This document shows, piece after piece, positions 1 through 7,192 of a stretch of DNA of 13,212 nt; position 1 is the first letter of the stretch; each line of letters begins with the position of its first letter. Made by a program: the position numbers and the translations under genes. The notes beneath the pieces are model-generated. The model saw only the letters and a program-made list of their open reading frames with translations. It did not search any database and was not told the origin of the DNA. Source of the DNA: JACJYE01 sp964432875. GTDB lineage: Bacteria > Bacteroidota > Bacteroidia > Chitinophagales > Saprospiraceae. The stretch lies in contig CAYSPJ010000136.1 in the NCBI GenBank assembly GCA_964432875.1, positions 1 through 13,212 on the forward strand, given 5' to 3'.

Positions 1-5
1 GCTCC

Positions 6-124
6 AACTGCCAACTGCCAGACGTCCATAAGACCACCCCTACTGCCTACCGCCAACTGCCTACTTGCCTACTGCCAACTGCCTACTTGCCTACTGCCAA
101 CTGCTTACTTGCCTACTGCCAACT
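6..124. repeat. Short tandem repeat array 3' of pgi
   Basis: Near-identical 22-bp units occupy 47-68, 69-90 and 91-112, with a partial unit at 113-124 and two copies of AACTGCC at 6-19. Read on the minus strand (the pgi direction), each 22-bp unit breaks down into GGCAGTT, GGCAGTA and GGCAAGTA, so the underlying unit is a heptamer with one 8-bp variant. The array begins about 25 bp after the pgi stop codon. The units are not a multiple of three and no convincing protein spans them, so the array is taken as noncoding. The left boundary may lie outside the window. Confidence 0.8.
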
Positions 125-148
125 CCCCAAAACCAAATCCAGCCCTTA

Positions 149-1807
149 TCAATGACCTTGCCTCATCACCTTATACGCATTGATCAAGCCATTGGTCGAG
201 CTGTCATGGGTGTGGATGGGGGCATCATCCTGCAGTTCCGGCAAGATTTTCTTAGCCAGTTGTTTACCCAGCTCCACGCCCCACTGGTCGAAGCTGAAAA
301 TATTCCAGATGATGCCTTGCACAAATATTTTGTGCTCGTACATGGCAATCAGGCTGCCCAATGAGCGAGGCGTGATTTTTTGCAGCAGGATGGAATTGGT
401 CGGCCGGTTGCCCTCAAACACTTTGAAGGGCAGCAGGCGTTCAATATCCGCTGCTGATTTCCCCTCCTGTTGCAGTTCAGCCCTGACCTCCTCCGGGCTT
501 TTGCCCATCATGAGGGCCTCGGTCTGAGCAAAGAAATTAGACAACAAAATGGGGTGGTGCTCCCCAATAGGGTTGTGGCTGATGGCCGGGGCGATGAAGT
601 CACAGGGTATCAGGCGGGTGCCCTGATGGATGAGCTGGTAGAAAGCATGTTGCCCGTTGGTCCCAGGTTCGCCCCAGATGATGGGGCCGGTCTGGTAGTT
701 GACCCTCTTGCCATCGCGGCCCACGTACTTGCCATTGCTCTCCATATTGCCCTGCTGGAAGTAGGCGGCAAAACGGTGCAGATATTGATCATAAGGCAGG
801 ATCGCCTCCGATTCGGCACCGAAAAAATTGACATACCAGATGCCAATGAGCGCCAGGATGACGGGGATATTCTGCTCAAAAGGCGCCTCGCGGAAGTGCA
901 GGTCCATCACATCGAAGCCCTCCAGCATGCGGCGGAAATAGGTAAAGCCGATGAGGCAAACCAATGGCAAGCCGATAGCGGAAGTCAGGGAGTAACGGCC
1001 GCCCACCCAATCCCAAAACTCGAACATATTGTGGGGGTCGATGCCAAAGGCTTTAACCCCTTTTTCGTTGGTAGAAGCCGCGACGAAATGCCGGGCGATA
1101 TGCTGCTCGCTGCCTGCCGCCTGGAGGAACCACTGCCGGGCAGTGTGGGCGTTGGCCATCGTCTCTTGGGTAGTGAAGGTCTTTGAAGCGATGATAAAGA
1201 GCGTGCTTTCTGGCTTTACGCGACGCAGCGTTTCGGCAATATGCGTGCCGTCCACATTTGAGACAAAATGGGCGTTCATGCCCTCCTGCCAGTAAGGGCG
1301 CAAGGCTTCAGCTACCATAACCGGCCCCAAATCAGAGCCCCCGATGCCGATGTTGACGATATCCGTGATGCGCTGGCCCGTATAGCCCATCCATTCGCCA
1401 GAGAGGATTTTGTTGGAAAAAACTTCCATCTTATCCAGTACCCGGGCTACATCCGGCATGACATCCTGGCCGTCCACTATCACGGGCAGGCCGAGGCGGT
1501 TGCGCAAGGCGGTATGCAGCACGGCCCGCCCTTCGGTCTCGTTGATCAGCTCGCCACGGAACATCTGCTCGATGCTGTCGCCAAGCTTGCACTCTTGGGC
1601 TAGTTCCAGCAGCAGCTCTATGGTCTGCGGCGTAATGAGGTTTTTGGAATAGTCCAGCAGCAGGTCTTCAAAATTGATGGAAAAGCGCTCAAAGCGATTG
1701 AGGTCTTCGGCAAAGAGCGCTTTCAAATGGAGCCCTTTCAGGTCTTGATAATGCCCTTCGAGTTTTTTCCAGGCTTTGGTCTGGGTCGGGTTTTGTCTGT
1801 TTAACAT
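149..1807 (-). CDS. pgi: Glucose-6-phosphate isomerase
   Basis: Cytosolic enzyme that interconverts glucose 6-phosphate and fructose 6-phosphate in glycolysis and gluconeogenesis. The 552-residue product matches the usual length of the long bacterial PGI family (about 550). Visible hallmarks are the sugar-phosphate-binding NIGIGGSDLGP at about residues 152-162, PGI signature 1 (WVGGRYSLTSAIGLP, about 267-281), the catalytic Glu in MESNGK (Glu356), the catalytic His in GQHAFYQ (His388), and signature 2 around NIFSFDQWGVELGK (about 502-515), ending in the active-site Lys. All catalytic positions are intact, so the gene should be functional. The start is the ATG at 1807; the next gene upstream ends 87 bp away. 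That gap holds two TAnnTTTG-like boxes, so pgi may have its own promoter as well as read-through from the upstream operon. The 3' end is followed by a tandem repeat rather than an obvious terminator hairpin. Confidence 0.98.
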   Translation of the reverse strand: MLNRQNPTQTKAWKKLEGHYQDLKGLHLKALFAEDLNRFERFSINFEDLLLDYSKNLITPQTIELLLELAQECKLGDSIEQMFRGELINETEGRAVLHTALRNRLGLPVIVDGQDVMPDVARVLDKMEVFSNKILSGEWMGYTGQRITDIVNIGIGGSDLGPVMVAEALRPYWQEGMNAHFVSNVDGTHIAETLRRVKPESTLFIIASKTFTTQETMANAHTARQWFLQAAGSEQHIARHFVAASTNEKGVKAFGIDPHNMFEFWDWVGGRYSLTSAIGLPLVCLIGFTYFRRMLEGFDVMDLHFREAPFEQNIPVILALIGIWYVNFFGAESEAILPYDQYLHRFAAYFQQGNMESNGKYVGRDGKRVNYQTGPIIWGEPGTNGQHAFYQLIHQGTRLIPCDFIAPAISHNPIGEHHPILLSNFFAQTEALMMGKSPEEVRAELQQEGKSAADIERLLPFKVFEGNRPTNSILLQKITPRSLGSLIAMYEHKIFVQGIIWNIFSFDQWGVELGKQLAKKILPELQDDAPIHTHDSSTNGLINAYKVMRQGH

Positions 1808-1824
1808 CGCAGTTCTTTTTTATT

Positions 1825-1845
1825 CAAAGGTAGGCTGCAAAAGTA
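1825..1845 (-). promoter_or_regulatory. Candidate -7 boxes upstream of pgi
   Basis: On the minus strand, TACTTTTG (1838-1845) and TACCTTTG (1825-1832) both match the Bacteroidota -7 consensus TAnnTTTG. The farther box would leave a leader of roughly 24 nt before the pgi ATG, the nearer one only about 11 nt. No clear TTTG -33 element lies at the usual spacing, so this rests on the -7 match alone. Confidence 0.35.
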
Positions 1846-1894
1846 ATAAAGCGCTGCGGATTGGTGAAAAAATTCCCGCCAGCACAGCTAACCC

Positions 1895-2233
1895 TCACCA
1901 ATCCCTCTTCCCTTCCATCCGCTCCACATACTGCACTTCGCCCAGGCGTACCTTAATGGGCAGGCGAGCAGCTTTTTCTATTTTGACTTCCCATTTGCAG
2001 AAGATGCCGAGCTCTTCATAAACATAAGCCCGAGGCATGGCAGCAGGGGCCATCATCGAAGGGTTAGGAGCAGCAGGCAGCCCCTGGGGCAAAGCCGGCA
2101 GCGTAATCCATGCCGCTTGCCGTGGCGGTTTGGGATGATGATAGCGCAGCCCCGGCGATTGCGCCAGCAGCGGCAGGCTAGCGGTCATCAGCAACAGCAG
2201 CGCGGTAGATTTCAGAGCAGTATCAATCTTCAT
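1895..2233 (-). CDS. Small secreted protein of unknown function
   Basis: 112 residues from the ATG at 2233. This start is preferred over a longer reading from 2341 because the longer N-terminus lies wholly inside the upstream methyltransferase gene, while the chosen start opens directly with a signal peptide (MKIDTALKSTALLLLMTASLPLLAQ, cleavage probably after LLAQ or LLA). The signal is followed by a Pro/Ala/Met-rich linker (about residues 26-68) and a compact C-terminal segment of about 44 residues, with one Cys in FCKWEVKIEK and ending VRLGEVQYVERMEGKRDW. The dense charge and aromatic pattern of this tail suggests it is the conserved part, but I do not recognise a named family. The gene overlaps the end of the methyltransferase gene by 11 bp, which implies translational coupling. 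It probably acts in the periplasm or outer membrane. Confidence 0.75.
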   Translation of the reverse strand: MKIDTALKSTALLLLMTASLPLLAQSPGLRYHHPKPPRQAAWITLPALPQGLPAAPNPSMMAPAAMPRAYVYEELGIFCKWEVKIEKAARLPIKVRLGEVQYVERMEGKRDW

Positions 2234-3380
2234 CTTGTTGTTTTTTTGCTTTGCGGCTGCCCGTATATAATAGGTATTGTTGAAACCGGCAATCCAGGCT
2301 GCCGTTATAAAGGGCGATTTTGCGCGAGGGGCGCAGGCCAAAGCGTTTCATGGCCTCCGCATTGGAGGAGATGACCCAGGCCTCATAACCCGCGAAAGCC
2401 TGCTTGAGCCGGTCGCCGATCATTTGATAAAAAGAGCCGATATCCTCATTGCCGATGCGCTCATCATAGGGCGGATTCATAATGATGAGGCCTTCTTCAG
2501 CAGGTGGCTCCAGGCGCTCAAAAGCCTTGCGATCTACAGAGACCTTGCCTTCCAGGTGGGCGGACAAAGCATTCTGCCGGGCAATCTTCATGGCCTGAAA
2601 ATCTTTATCATAACCAAACAAGCCGTGGGCAAAAGGCTGTATCCGCTTGCGGGCTTCCTCCTGTAAATCCTGCCACAAATCGGCATCGTAATCGCGCCAG
2701 CGCTTAAAGCCAAAGGCGTCGCGGTTCAATTGTGGCGCCATATTGTGTGCGTAGGTCGCCGCCTCGATGAGGATAGTGCCAGAGCCACACATGGGGTCCA
2801 CAAAAGCGCTGTCGCGCTGCCAGCCGGAAAGCAGGATCATCCCAGCTGCCAAAACTTCGTTGATAGGCGCCTCCAGGGCATCCACCCGGTAGCCGCGCTT
2901 GTGCAGCGACTGCCCAGAGCTGTCCAGCGATACCGTACATTCGTCTCCCTGGATGTGGATGTTGATGCGCAAAACAGGGTTTTTCAAATCCACGCTAGGC
3001 CGCCGGCCATACTCCTGCCGGAAACGGTCCACGATGGCATCCTTCGATTTCAACGCGACGTATTGCGAATGCGTAAAAATGGTTGAACTGACGGCAGCGT
3101 CGATCGCCAGGGTATCATCTACGCCCATATATTGGGCCCAGTTGATCTGCTTGACCATATTGTACAAGGCCTGCTCATCGCGCACTTTGAAGGAGCGGAT
3201 GGGCAGCAGTACCCGCAAGGCGGTACGCAATTCCAGGTTGGCGCGGTAGAGCAGGCGCTTGTCCCCCTCAAAAGCCACTGCCCGGCTGAGCAGCTCGATC
3301 TGTTGCCCGCCCAGCTGGCGGATTTCCTCGGCCAATATTTCCTCCAGGCCAAACATGGTTTTTACTAATATCCTCATCAT
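2223..3380 (-). CDS. THUMP-domain SAM-dependent RNA methyltransferase (RlmL-like)
   Basis: Predicted N2-guanine methyltransferase of 23S rRNA from the COG0116 family (the RlmL half of E. coli RlmKL). The 385-residue protein has an N-terminal ferredoxin-like/THUMP RNA-binding region (about 1-160). A Rossmann-fold methyltransferase domain follows, with SAM-binding motif I DPMCGSGTILIEAA (about 195-208), motif II around FGYDKD (255-260), and the catalytic NPPY (302-305) typical of amino-N methylation of bases. The length matches the single-domain family; there is no RlmK half. The start is ambiguous between two adjacent ATG codons (3380 or 3377); the first is 1 bp after the stop of the upstream gene. 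The C-terminus is Lys/Gln/Asp/Glu-rich and overlaps the downstream small gene. The exact target (such as G2445) is inferred from family, not visible here. Confidence 0.93.
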   Translation of the reverse strand: MMRILVKTMFGLEEILAEEIRQLGGQQIELLSRAVAFEGDKRLLYRANLELRTALRVLLPIRSFKVRDEQALYNMVKQINWAQYMGVDDTLAIDAAVSSTIFTHSQYVALKSKDAIVDRFRQEYGRRPSVDLKNPVLRINIHIQGDECTVSLDSSGQSLHKRGYRVDALEAPINEVLAAGMILLSGWQRDSAFVDPMCGSGTILIEAATYAHNMAPQLNRDAFGFKRWRDYDADLWQDLQEEARKRIQPFAHGLFGYDKDFQAMKIARQNALSAHLEGKVSVDRKAFERLEPPAEEGLIIMNPPYDERIGNEDIGSFYQMIGDRLKQAFAGYEAWVISSNAEAMKRFGLRPSRKIALYNGSLDCRFQQYLLYTGSRKAKKQQDED

Positions 3381-3381
3381 G

Positions 3382-4476
3382 TCATTTTTGAATTAGACGC
3401 AGATTGTAGGGTTGTGTTTTCTGGGGCCAGAGCCAGGCTTTTGGCTTGCCCCAACTCCGGGCCACGCGGATGCGGTATTGCCCAGGCGCCAGGCCAGCTG
3501 CCATCAAGGCCTGCTCAAAAGTACTCCGACGCCCTTGCATCAAGAAATCTTCTTCTCGCCAAAGTTCATATACCGCTCCCTTTTTACCAGCTTTGGTCAT
3601 CCTGCCGTGGAGCCATACCTCCAGGCGGCAGCCCGGAAATTGCCCTACCGCCTGCCCGATCAGCCAAAGGTACTGATTTACTTGCTGTAGCTCGCCCTGG
3701 GCATCGTAGAAAAGGTGGGGCTCCCAGGCCTTGCCATCGGCGCTGAGCCGGGCCTGTTGCCCTTGGGCTGCCAGATAAGCATGCAATTCTTGCAAGCTTT
3801 CGAGCCGAGGTGCCTCCAACTTATCCAAGGGTACGCTAAAAGCAGCGGGCCAGCCACAATCAGCGGGGATCAAGGCCGAGGCATTATCCAACAATAAATT
3901 GCCGGGGTAGGGCGGCTCGGCGGCATTGCGGTAGAAAGCTTCCAGCACCAGATGCGTAAAGGCTTCTGAAGGCTGAAGCACCAGGTCGTGGCGCTCCCAT
4001 TCGGCTGACTCGACGGGCGGGCTTTCCCAGAGCAGCTCATGGCGATCGCAGTGCTGATATCCACCCCAGACCCGCAAGCAGGCGGCCCCCGTATAATCCA
4101 CCGGCTCCATACTATTATATAATCGGCGGTAGCTCATATAACGGCCAGAGCGGGCGGCATGGATTGAAAAACGATAGCAGAAGCCCGGCACCATCGGCAC
4201 CTCCAAGCGCTGGCCAAGAGCCTCCCAGGCGCCGTTGTCGCGGACGACCATACCGACATAAGATTTCCCATGCTGCGGCAGAGCCGTCACGCCGAAATGG
4301 CCGCTGGGGTGGATATCGGGCGGGGTCTCTCCAGCTTTGCCGCAATCGAACCAGTCCCAAGGTGGCTTGGAATGCCGGGGGCGGTCTTCGAAAGAGGGGT
4401 TGCGCAGGAAAATCACCCCCTGTGCAGCTGATGCAATGGGCAGCAAGACCCATACCGTAATCCAGGCGCGCATCAT
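3382..4476 (-). CDS. Secreted NPSFE-domain protein with degenerate OmpA-like C-terminus (paralogue B)
   Basis: 364 residues from the ATG at 4476, chosen because it opens a signal peptide (MMRAWITVWVLLPIASAAQG); the reading frame is open further upstream, but that part lies in the preceding gene. The stop-to-start gap to that gene is only 5 bp. The mature protein begins with FLRNPSFED, the opening of a family of Bacteroidota surface proteins with a jelly-roll/carbohydrate-binding-like domain (about 22-206), ending in GNLLLDNASALIPADCG. The C-terminal part (about 214-355) has the layout of an OmpA-like domain: LWLIGQAVGQFP then LEVWL, and an 18-residue block LMQGRRSTFEQALMAAGL spaced like LSxxRAxxVxxYLxxxGI. 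The HTD loop is not recognisable. It is collinear with the upstream gene across its whole length. The function is unknown; a cell-envelope location is likely. Confidence 0.85.
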   Translation of the reverse strand: MMRAWITVWVLLPIASAAQGVIFLRNPSFEDRPRHSKPPWDWFDCGKAGETPPDIHPSGHFGVTALPQHGKSYVGMVVRDNGAWEALGQRLEVPMVPGFCYRFSIHAARSGRYMSYRRLYNSMEPVDYTGAACLRVWGGYQHCDRHELLWESPPVESAEWERHDLVLQPSEAFTHLVLEAFYRNAAEPPYPGNLLLDNASALIPADCGWPAAFSVPLDKLEAPRLESLQELHAYLAAQGQQARLSADGKAWEPHLFYDAQGELQQVNQYLWLIGQAVGQFPGCRLEVWLHGRMTKAGKKGAVYELWREEDFLMQGRRSTFEQALMAAGLAPGQYRIRVARSWGKPKAWLWPQKTQPYNLRLIQK

Positions 4477-4481
4477 CACGG

Positions 4482-5582
4482 TCAATTTGCTTTTCCGCGC
4501 AAACGGAGGTTGAATTGGAGGTCGCGTGCCGGCAGCAGCCAAGGCGCTTTGCGCTGGAGCTGGGGGCTGGCACCAATCGTAATTTTATAGCGGTAAGCTT
4601 CCAGGCCAGCGGCTTCCAGGGCCTCAACGGCCCCCTGCCGATACAGCTTCATTAGTTCGGGCTGATGATAAAATACCAGGTCGTGAAGATTGTCGGTGGG
4701 GTTTAATTGCTTGGGCAGAAATACTTCGAGCTTGAGCTTGGGAAATTGCGCCACCGCACGGCCGATCAGCCAAAGGTTGCGGTTGGTCATCATCATCTCT
4801 CCACTTTCGGACCGAAACAAATGGCGGCTTAGTTGCCCGCTAGCGGCATCGAATTTCACCAGTCCCGCTTGTTCGATCAAAAAAGCCTGCAAGGCCTCCG
4901 CGCTGGCAAGCGGGGGGGCTTCCAGCACGTCTAACTTCAGATTGGCCGTGCGGGGATTGCCACAATCGACCGGCAGGAGCGGCGAGGCGTTGTCCAGCAG
5001 CAGATTCCCGTTGTAGGGCAAGAGCGCATCGCCATCATAAAAAGCTTCCAGGATGAGATAGGTATAGGGCGCGCTGGGCTTCAGCACCATATCCAGGCGG
5101 GTCCAATCGACGAAAGGGATGGGCACCGTTTGCCAAAGCAGTTCCTCGCGCTCGCAGGGATAATAGCCCGCCCAAACCCGCAAGCGAACCGCCCCGGTAT
5201 AGCTGGCAACCTCATTGGTCAGGCGGCTTAAGCTTTCAAATAGAGGCGAGCGAGCGGCGTGAATTGAAAAGGCGTAACAAGTACCTGGCGAAAATGGCAC
5301 CGGCAGGGCTTGCCCCACAGATTCCCAGGTGCGGTTTTCCCGCACGACCATGCCGAGGTAAGAGCGCCCCTCATGTGGCGGGCTCACCACCCCAAACGCA
5401 CCGGAAGGATGCGTATCTGCAGGCGACTCTCCTTCCTCTCCACAATCTTGCCAGCCGACGGGGACCTTGGAAACTTTGGGCACATCTTCAAAAGAAGGGT
5501 TGTTGAGCAAAATCGCCTCCTGCCCCACCAGCCAGAGCGGCAGCAGGAAGAGGGAGGACCAACAAAGAACATTTTTTATCAT
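4482..5582 (-). CDS. Secreted NPSFE-domain protein with degenerate OmpA-like C-terminus (paralogue A)
   Basis: 366 residues, first gene of the minus-strand cluster. Signal peptide at residues 1-20 (MIKNVLCWSSLFLLPLWLVG), then LLNNPSFEDVP and a beta-rich domain to about residue 207. Conserved blocks shared with its downstream paralogue include HPSGxFGV (58-65), SYxGMVVR (74-81), FSIHAARS (105-112), LRVWxGY (134-140), GNLLLDNAS (192-200) and a Cys near 207. The C-terminal domain (about 214-345) contains LWLIGRAVAQFPKLKLEVFL and LMKLYRQGAVEALEAAGL, with OmpA-like helix spacing but no clear HTD peptidoglycan-binding loop. Two proteins with the same architecture and almost the same length, 5 bp apart, indicate a tandem duplication. 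Possible roles are structural envelope protein or glycan binding; no catalytic motif is visible. Confidence 0.85.
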   Translation of the reverse strand: MIKNVLCWSSLFLLPLWLVGQEAILLNNPSFEDVPKVSKVPVGWQDCGEEGESPADTHPSGAFGVVSPPHEGRSYLGMVVRENRTWESVGQALPVPFSPGTCYAFSIHAARSPLFESLSRLTNEVASYTGAVRLRVWAGYYPCEREELLWQTVPIPFVDWTRLDMVLKPSAPYTYLILEAFYDGDALLPYNGNLLLDNASPLLPVDCGNPRTANLKLDVLEAPPLASAEALQAFLIEQAGLVKFDAASGQLSRHLFRSESGEMMMTNRNLWLIGRAVAQFPKLKLEVFLPKQLNPTDNLHDLVFYHQPELMKLYRQGAVEALEAAGLEAYRYKITIGASPQLQRKAPWLLPARDLQFNLRLRGKAN

Positions 5583-5624
5583 CGTAGATCGCGGTGGTTT
5601 ACATAGCGCATTTGCCTAGGCCGA

Positions 5625-5632
5625 CAAATATA
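5625..5632 (-). promoter_or_regulatory. Candidate -7 box for the leftward operon
   Basis: The minus strand reads TATATTTG, an exact TAnnTTTG match and the same octamer as in the sigma-gene promoter. It lies about 43 bp upstream of the ATG at 5582. Two TTTG tetramers lie upstream (5639-5642 and 5644-5647), but closer than the usual -33 spacing. Confidence 0.38.
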
Positions 5633-5829
5633 GCGATCCAAACCAAACCTTTGAGGAAAAAGAACATAAATCCCGCGACACCGACGCGCTTAAGCCACAG
5701 TTTTGCCCGATTAACTGCCATGGAAAAACATGTTTTCTAAGCAAACAGCCGGGCAAGCGTAAAGTTGCCATGCCCCGGGTTTTCGTGCTAAAATCGCCTT
5801 GGCATTACCAGGATTAAGGCCCGATAACG

Positions 5830-5837
5830 TACTTTTG
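5830..5837 (+). promoter_or_regulatory. Candidate -7 box for the T9SS gene
   Basis: TACTTTTG matches TAnnTTTG and lies 35 bp before the ATG at 5873. No good TTTG sits at the normal -33 distance; the nearest similar sequence (CTTG at 5798) is too far upstream. Confidence 0.35.
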
Positions 5838-5872
5838 TACACGATTACATCATAGTTCCAAAAAAATGTCTC

Positions 5873-7012
5873 ATGAACCGATTGCTACACCTCCTGCTCA
5901 CCCTGGCCATTGCTACTCCTTTAGCTAGTCAGCCGGCCAGCCTATTGGCACGGCGGCTCTCCGTATCCCAGCCGATCGTCTCCTTCGGCAAGAACATCGA
6001 CGTCTCCTCGATGGCAGCTGATGAATTGGGCAACCTTTACCTGTTGGGCTTCCACCGTGCCGATCTGCTGTTGGACGGCGAGCCGGCAAGCTGGCCCTAT
6101 AGTGAAGCACAGACCGGCTTCNNNNNNNNNNNNNNNNNNNNNNNNNNNNNNNNNNNNNNNNNNNNNNNNNNNNNNNNNNNNNNNNNNNNNNNNNNNNNNN
6201 NNNNNNNNNNNNNNNNNNNNNGGCTGCAAACCGATGGTGCCGGGCACGTTTATCTGGGTTTTTCCCATGTTGGCCCGGCCCTGCTTGGCGGCCAGTTTGA
6301 AACCCGCTTCTTCCAGCCCGAAGATGGCATCCTGAAGAGCGCCCTGGCCCGTTTTACACCCGATGGGCACTGCCAATGGGGTAACTCCTTCTTCTGCACC
6401 GACCCCGCGCTGGCGGTTGCCGCCGACGGCAGCGCCTACCTGGCCGCCGCCATCTTCCGCAATGAAATCTTCTTGTCGGAAACCCTCCGCCTGCAAGCGC
6501 CCGGGCCACATACGGCCAGCCTCTGGTTCAAGCTCGATGGCACGGGTAAAGCCGATTGGGGCAAGCTGCCCGCCAATATCGGCCAGCCCATGTCCAATAC
6601 CAACCACAGCATCGCCATTGACGCAGAGCAATATATCTACGCTACCGCCACCTTCAACCACCCGATGGACTTCGGCGACGGCTGGACCTTGGACACTGGC
6701 TACGAATCGCCCAACTTCGATGCCCTGTATTTCGTTAAATTTGACAATATGGCTTCAACAGCGACCATCCAGCACGGCGCTCCGGCTCTTCCACTGGAAG
6801 TTTTCCCCAACCCCGCTCAAGGCTATGCCCAGCTCAATCTGCCCGAAGCAGCACAAGTGGAGTTATGGACGCTACAAGGCAGCCTGGCCCTGCGCCTCTC
6901 CCTCCCGGCCGGCATCCAGGCGCTGCCTCTTAATGGCCTGCCCGCCGGCACTTACCTGCTCCGGGCAGTGGCTGGAGGCCGGGTGCTAGCCGGCAGGCTC
7001 GTGGTGCTGTAA
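5873..7012 (+). CDS. T9SS type A sorting domain protein with beta-propeller-like repeats (interrupted by an assembly gap)
   Basis: Secreted protein exported by Sec and then, in all likelihood, by the type IX system to the cell surface or medium. The signal peptide is MNRLLHLLLTLAIATPLASQ (1-20). The body has repeated segments of the form 'xAxDxxGxxYLxGxF' (for example MAADELGNLYLLGF, LQTDGAGHVYLGF, AVAADGSAYLAA, AIDAEQYIYATATF), as in bacterial beta-propeller repeat proteins. The last about 73 residues, from LPLEVFPNPAQG through LPAGTYLLRAV to the end at VVL, form a typical type A sorting domain. A run of 100 Ns covers residues about 84-117. Both flanks happen to be in the same frame, but the true gap length is unknown, so 379 residues is not reliable. 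A possible earlier ATG at 5866 is out of frame. The passenger function is unknown. Confidence 0.85.
   Translation: MNRLLHLLLTLAIATPLASQPASLLARRLSVSQPIVSFGKNIDVSSMAADELGNLYLLGFHRADLLLDGEPASWPYSEAQTGFXXXXXXXXXXXXXXXXXXXXXXXXXXXXXXXXXXLQTDGAGHVYLGFSHVGPALLGGQFETRFFQPEDGILKSALARFTPDGHCQWGNSFFCTDPALAVAADGSAYLAAAIFRNEIFLSETLRLQAPGPHTASLWFKLDGTGKADWGKLPANIGQPMSNTNHSIAIDAEQYIYATATFNHPMDFGDGWTLDTGYESPNFDALYFVKFDNMASTATIQHGAPALPLEVFPNPAQGYAQLNLPEAAQVELWTLQGSLALRLSLPAGIQALPLNGLPAGTYLLRAVAGGRVLAGRLVVL
6122..6221. other. Assembly gap (100 Ns)
   Basis: Exactly 100 ambiguous bases, the conventional filler for a scaffold gap of unknown size. It lies inside the repeat-rich propeller region of the T9SS gene, where near-identical repeats could break a short-read assembly. 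Confidence 0.95.
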
Positions 7013-7117
7013 ACCGCTTGGATCGGCTGGGCTGAAGAGCTGGCATGATAGGCCTAGGCAATCACCCACGACGCCATCGCCTTTACTCTATAAAAAGCGC
7101 GCATAGGCCGAATGCCG

Positions 7118-7149
7118 TTTGCTTTTTGTAACCTTTGCCCGTATATTTG
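7118..7149 (+). promoter_or_regulatory. Bacteroidota-type promoter of the sigma factor operon
   Basis: TTTG at 7118-7121 and TATATTTG at 7142-7149 are separated by 20 bp, fitting the -33 TTTG / -7 TAnnTTTG consensus of Bacteroidota housekeeping sigma promoters. Transcription would start near 7156, giving a leader of about 37 nt to the ATG at 7193. This is the best promoter match in the window. Confidence 0.6.
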
Positions 7150-7192
7150 TGTCTTATCGTAAGGAAAGCACCTTGCAACACCTTGGCTGGAC

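Larger units (their letters stand above)
5583..5872. other. Divergent intergenic region (290 bp)
   Basis: This stretch separates the leftward cluster from the rightward T9SS gene and should carry promoters for both. I see no gene here. It holds a TATATTTG box on the minus strand (5625-5632), a TACTTTTG box on the plus strand (5830-5837) and a 12-bp perfect palindrome, AAAACATGTTTT, at 5725-5736. No terminator hairpin with a T-tract is evident, as expected between divergent genes. Confidence 0.7.

Noticed and set aside
1..124. CRISPR array at the left edge
   Set aside because: The units abut one another with no unique spacers, so this is a simple tandem repeat.
65..364. Open frame of 99 codons starting in the 5' repeat array
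   Set aside because: It combines tandem-repeat sequence with antisense of the pgi 3' end, so no protein is supported.
470..1186. Open frame of 238 codons on the plus strand inside pgi
   Set aside because: It lies fully antisense to an intact, strongly recognised pgi gene and has no family resemblance; it is a reading-frame shadow.
5612..7061. Eleven-base inverted repeat (TTGCCTAGGCC at 5612-5622, GGCCTAGGCAA at 7051-7061) flanking the T9SS gene
   Set aside because: It looked like mobile-element ends, but an 11-bp match somewhere in 13 kb is expected many times by chance, its core is self-palindromic, there is no transposase, and no target duplication was found.
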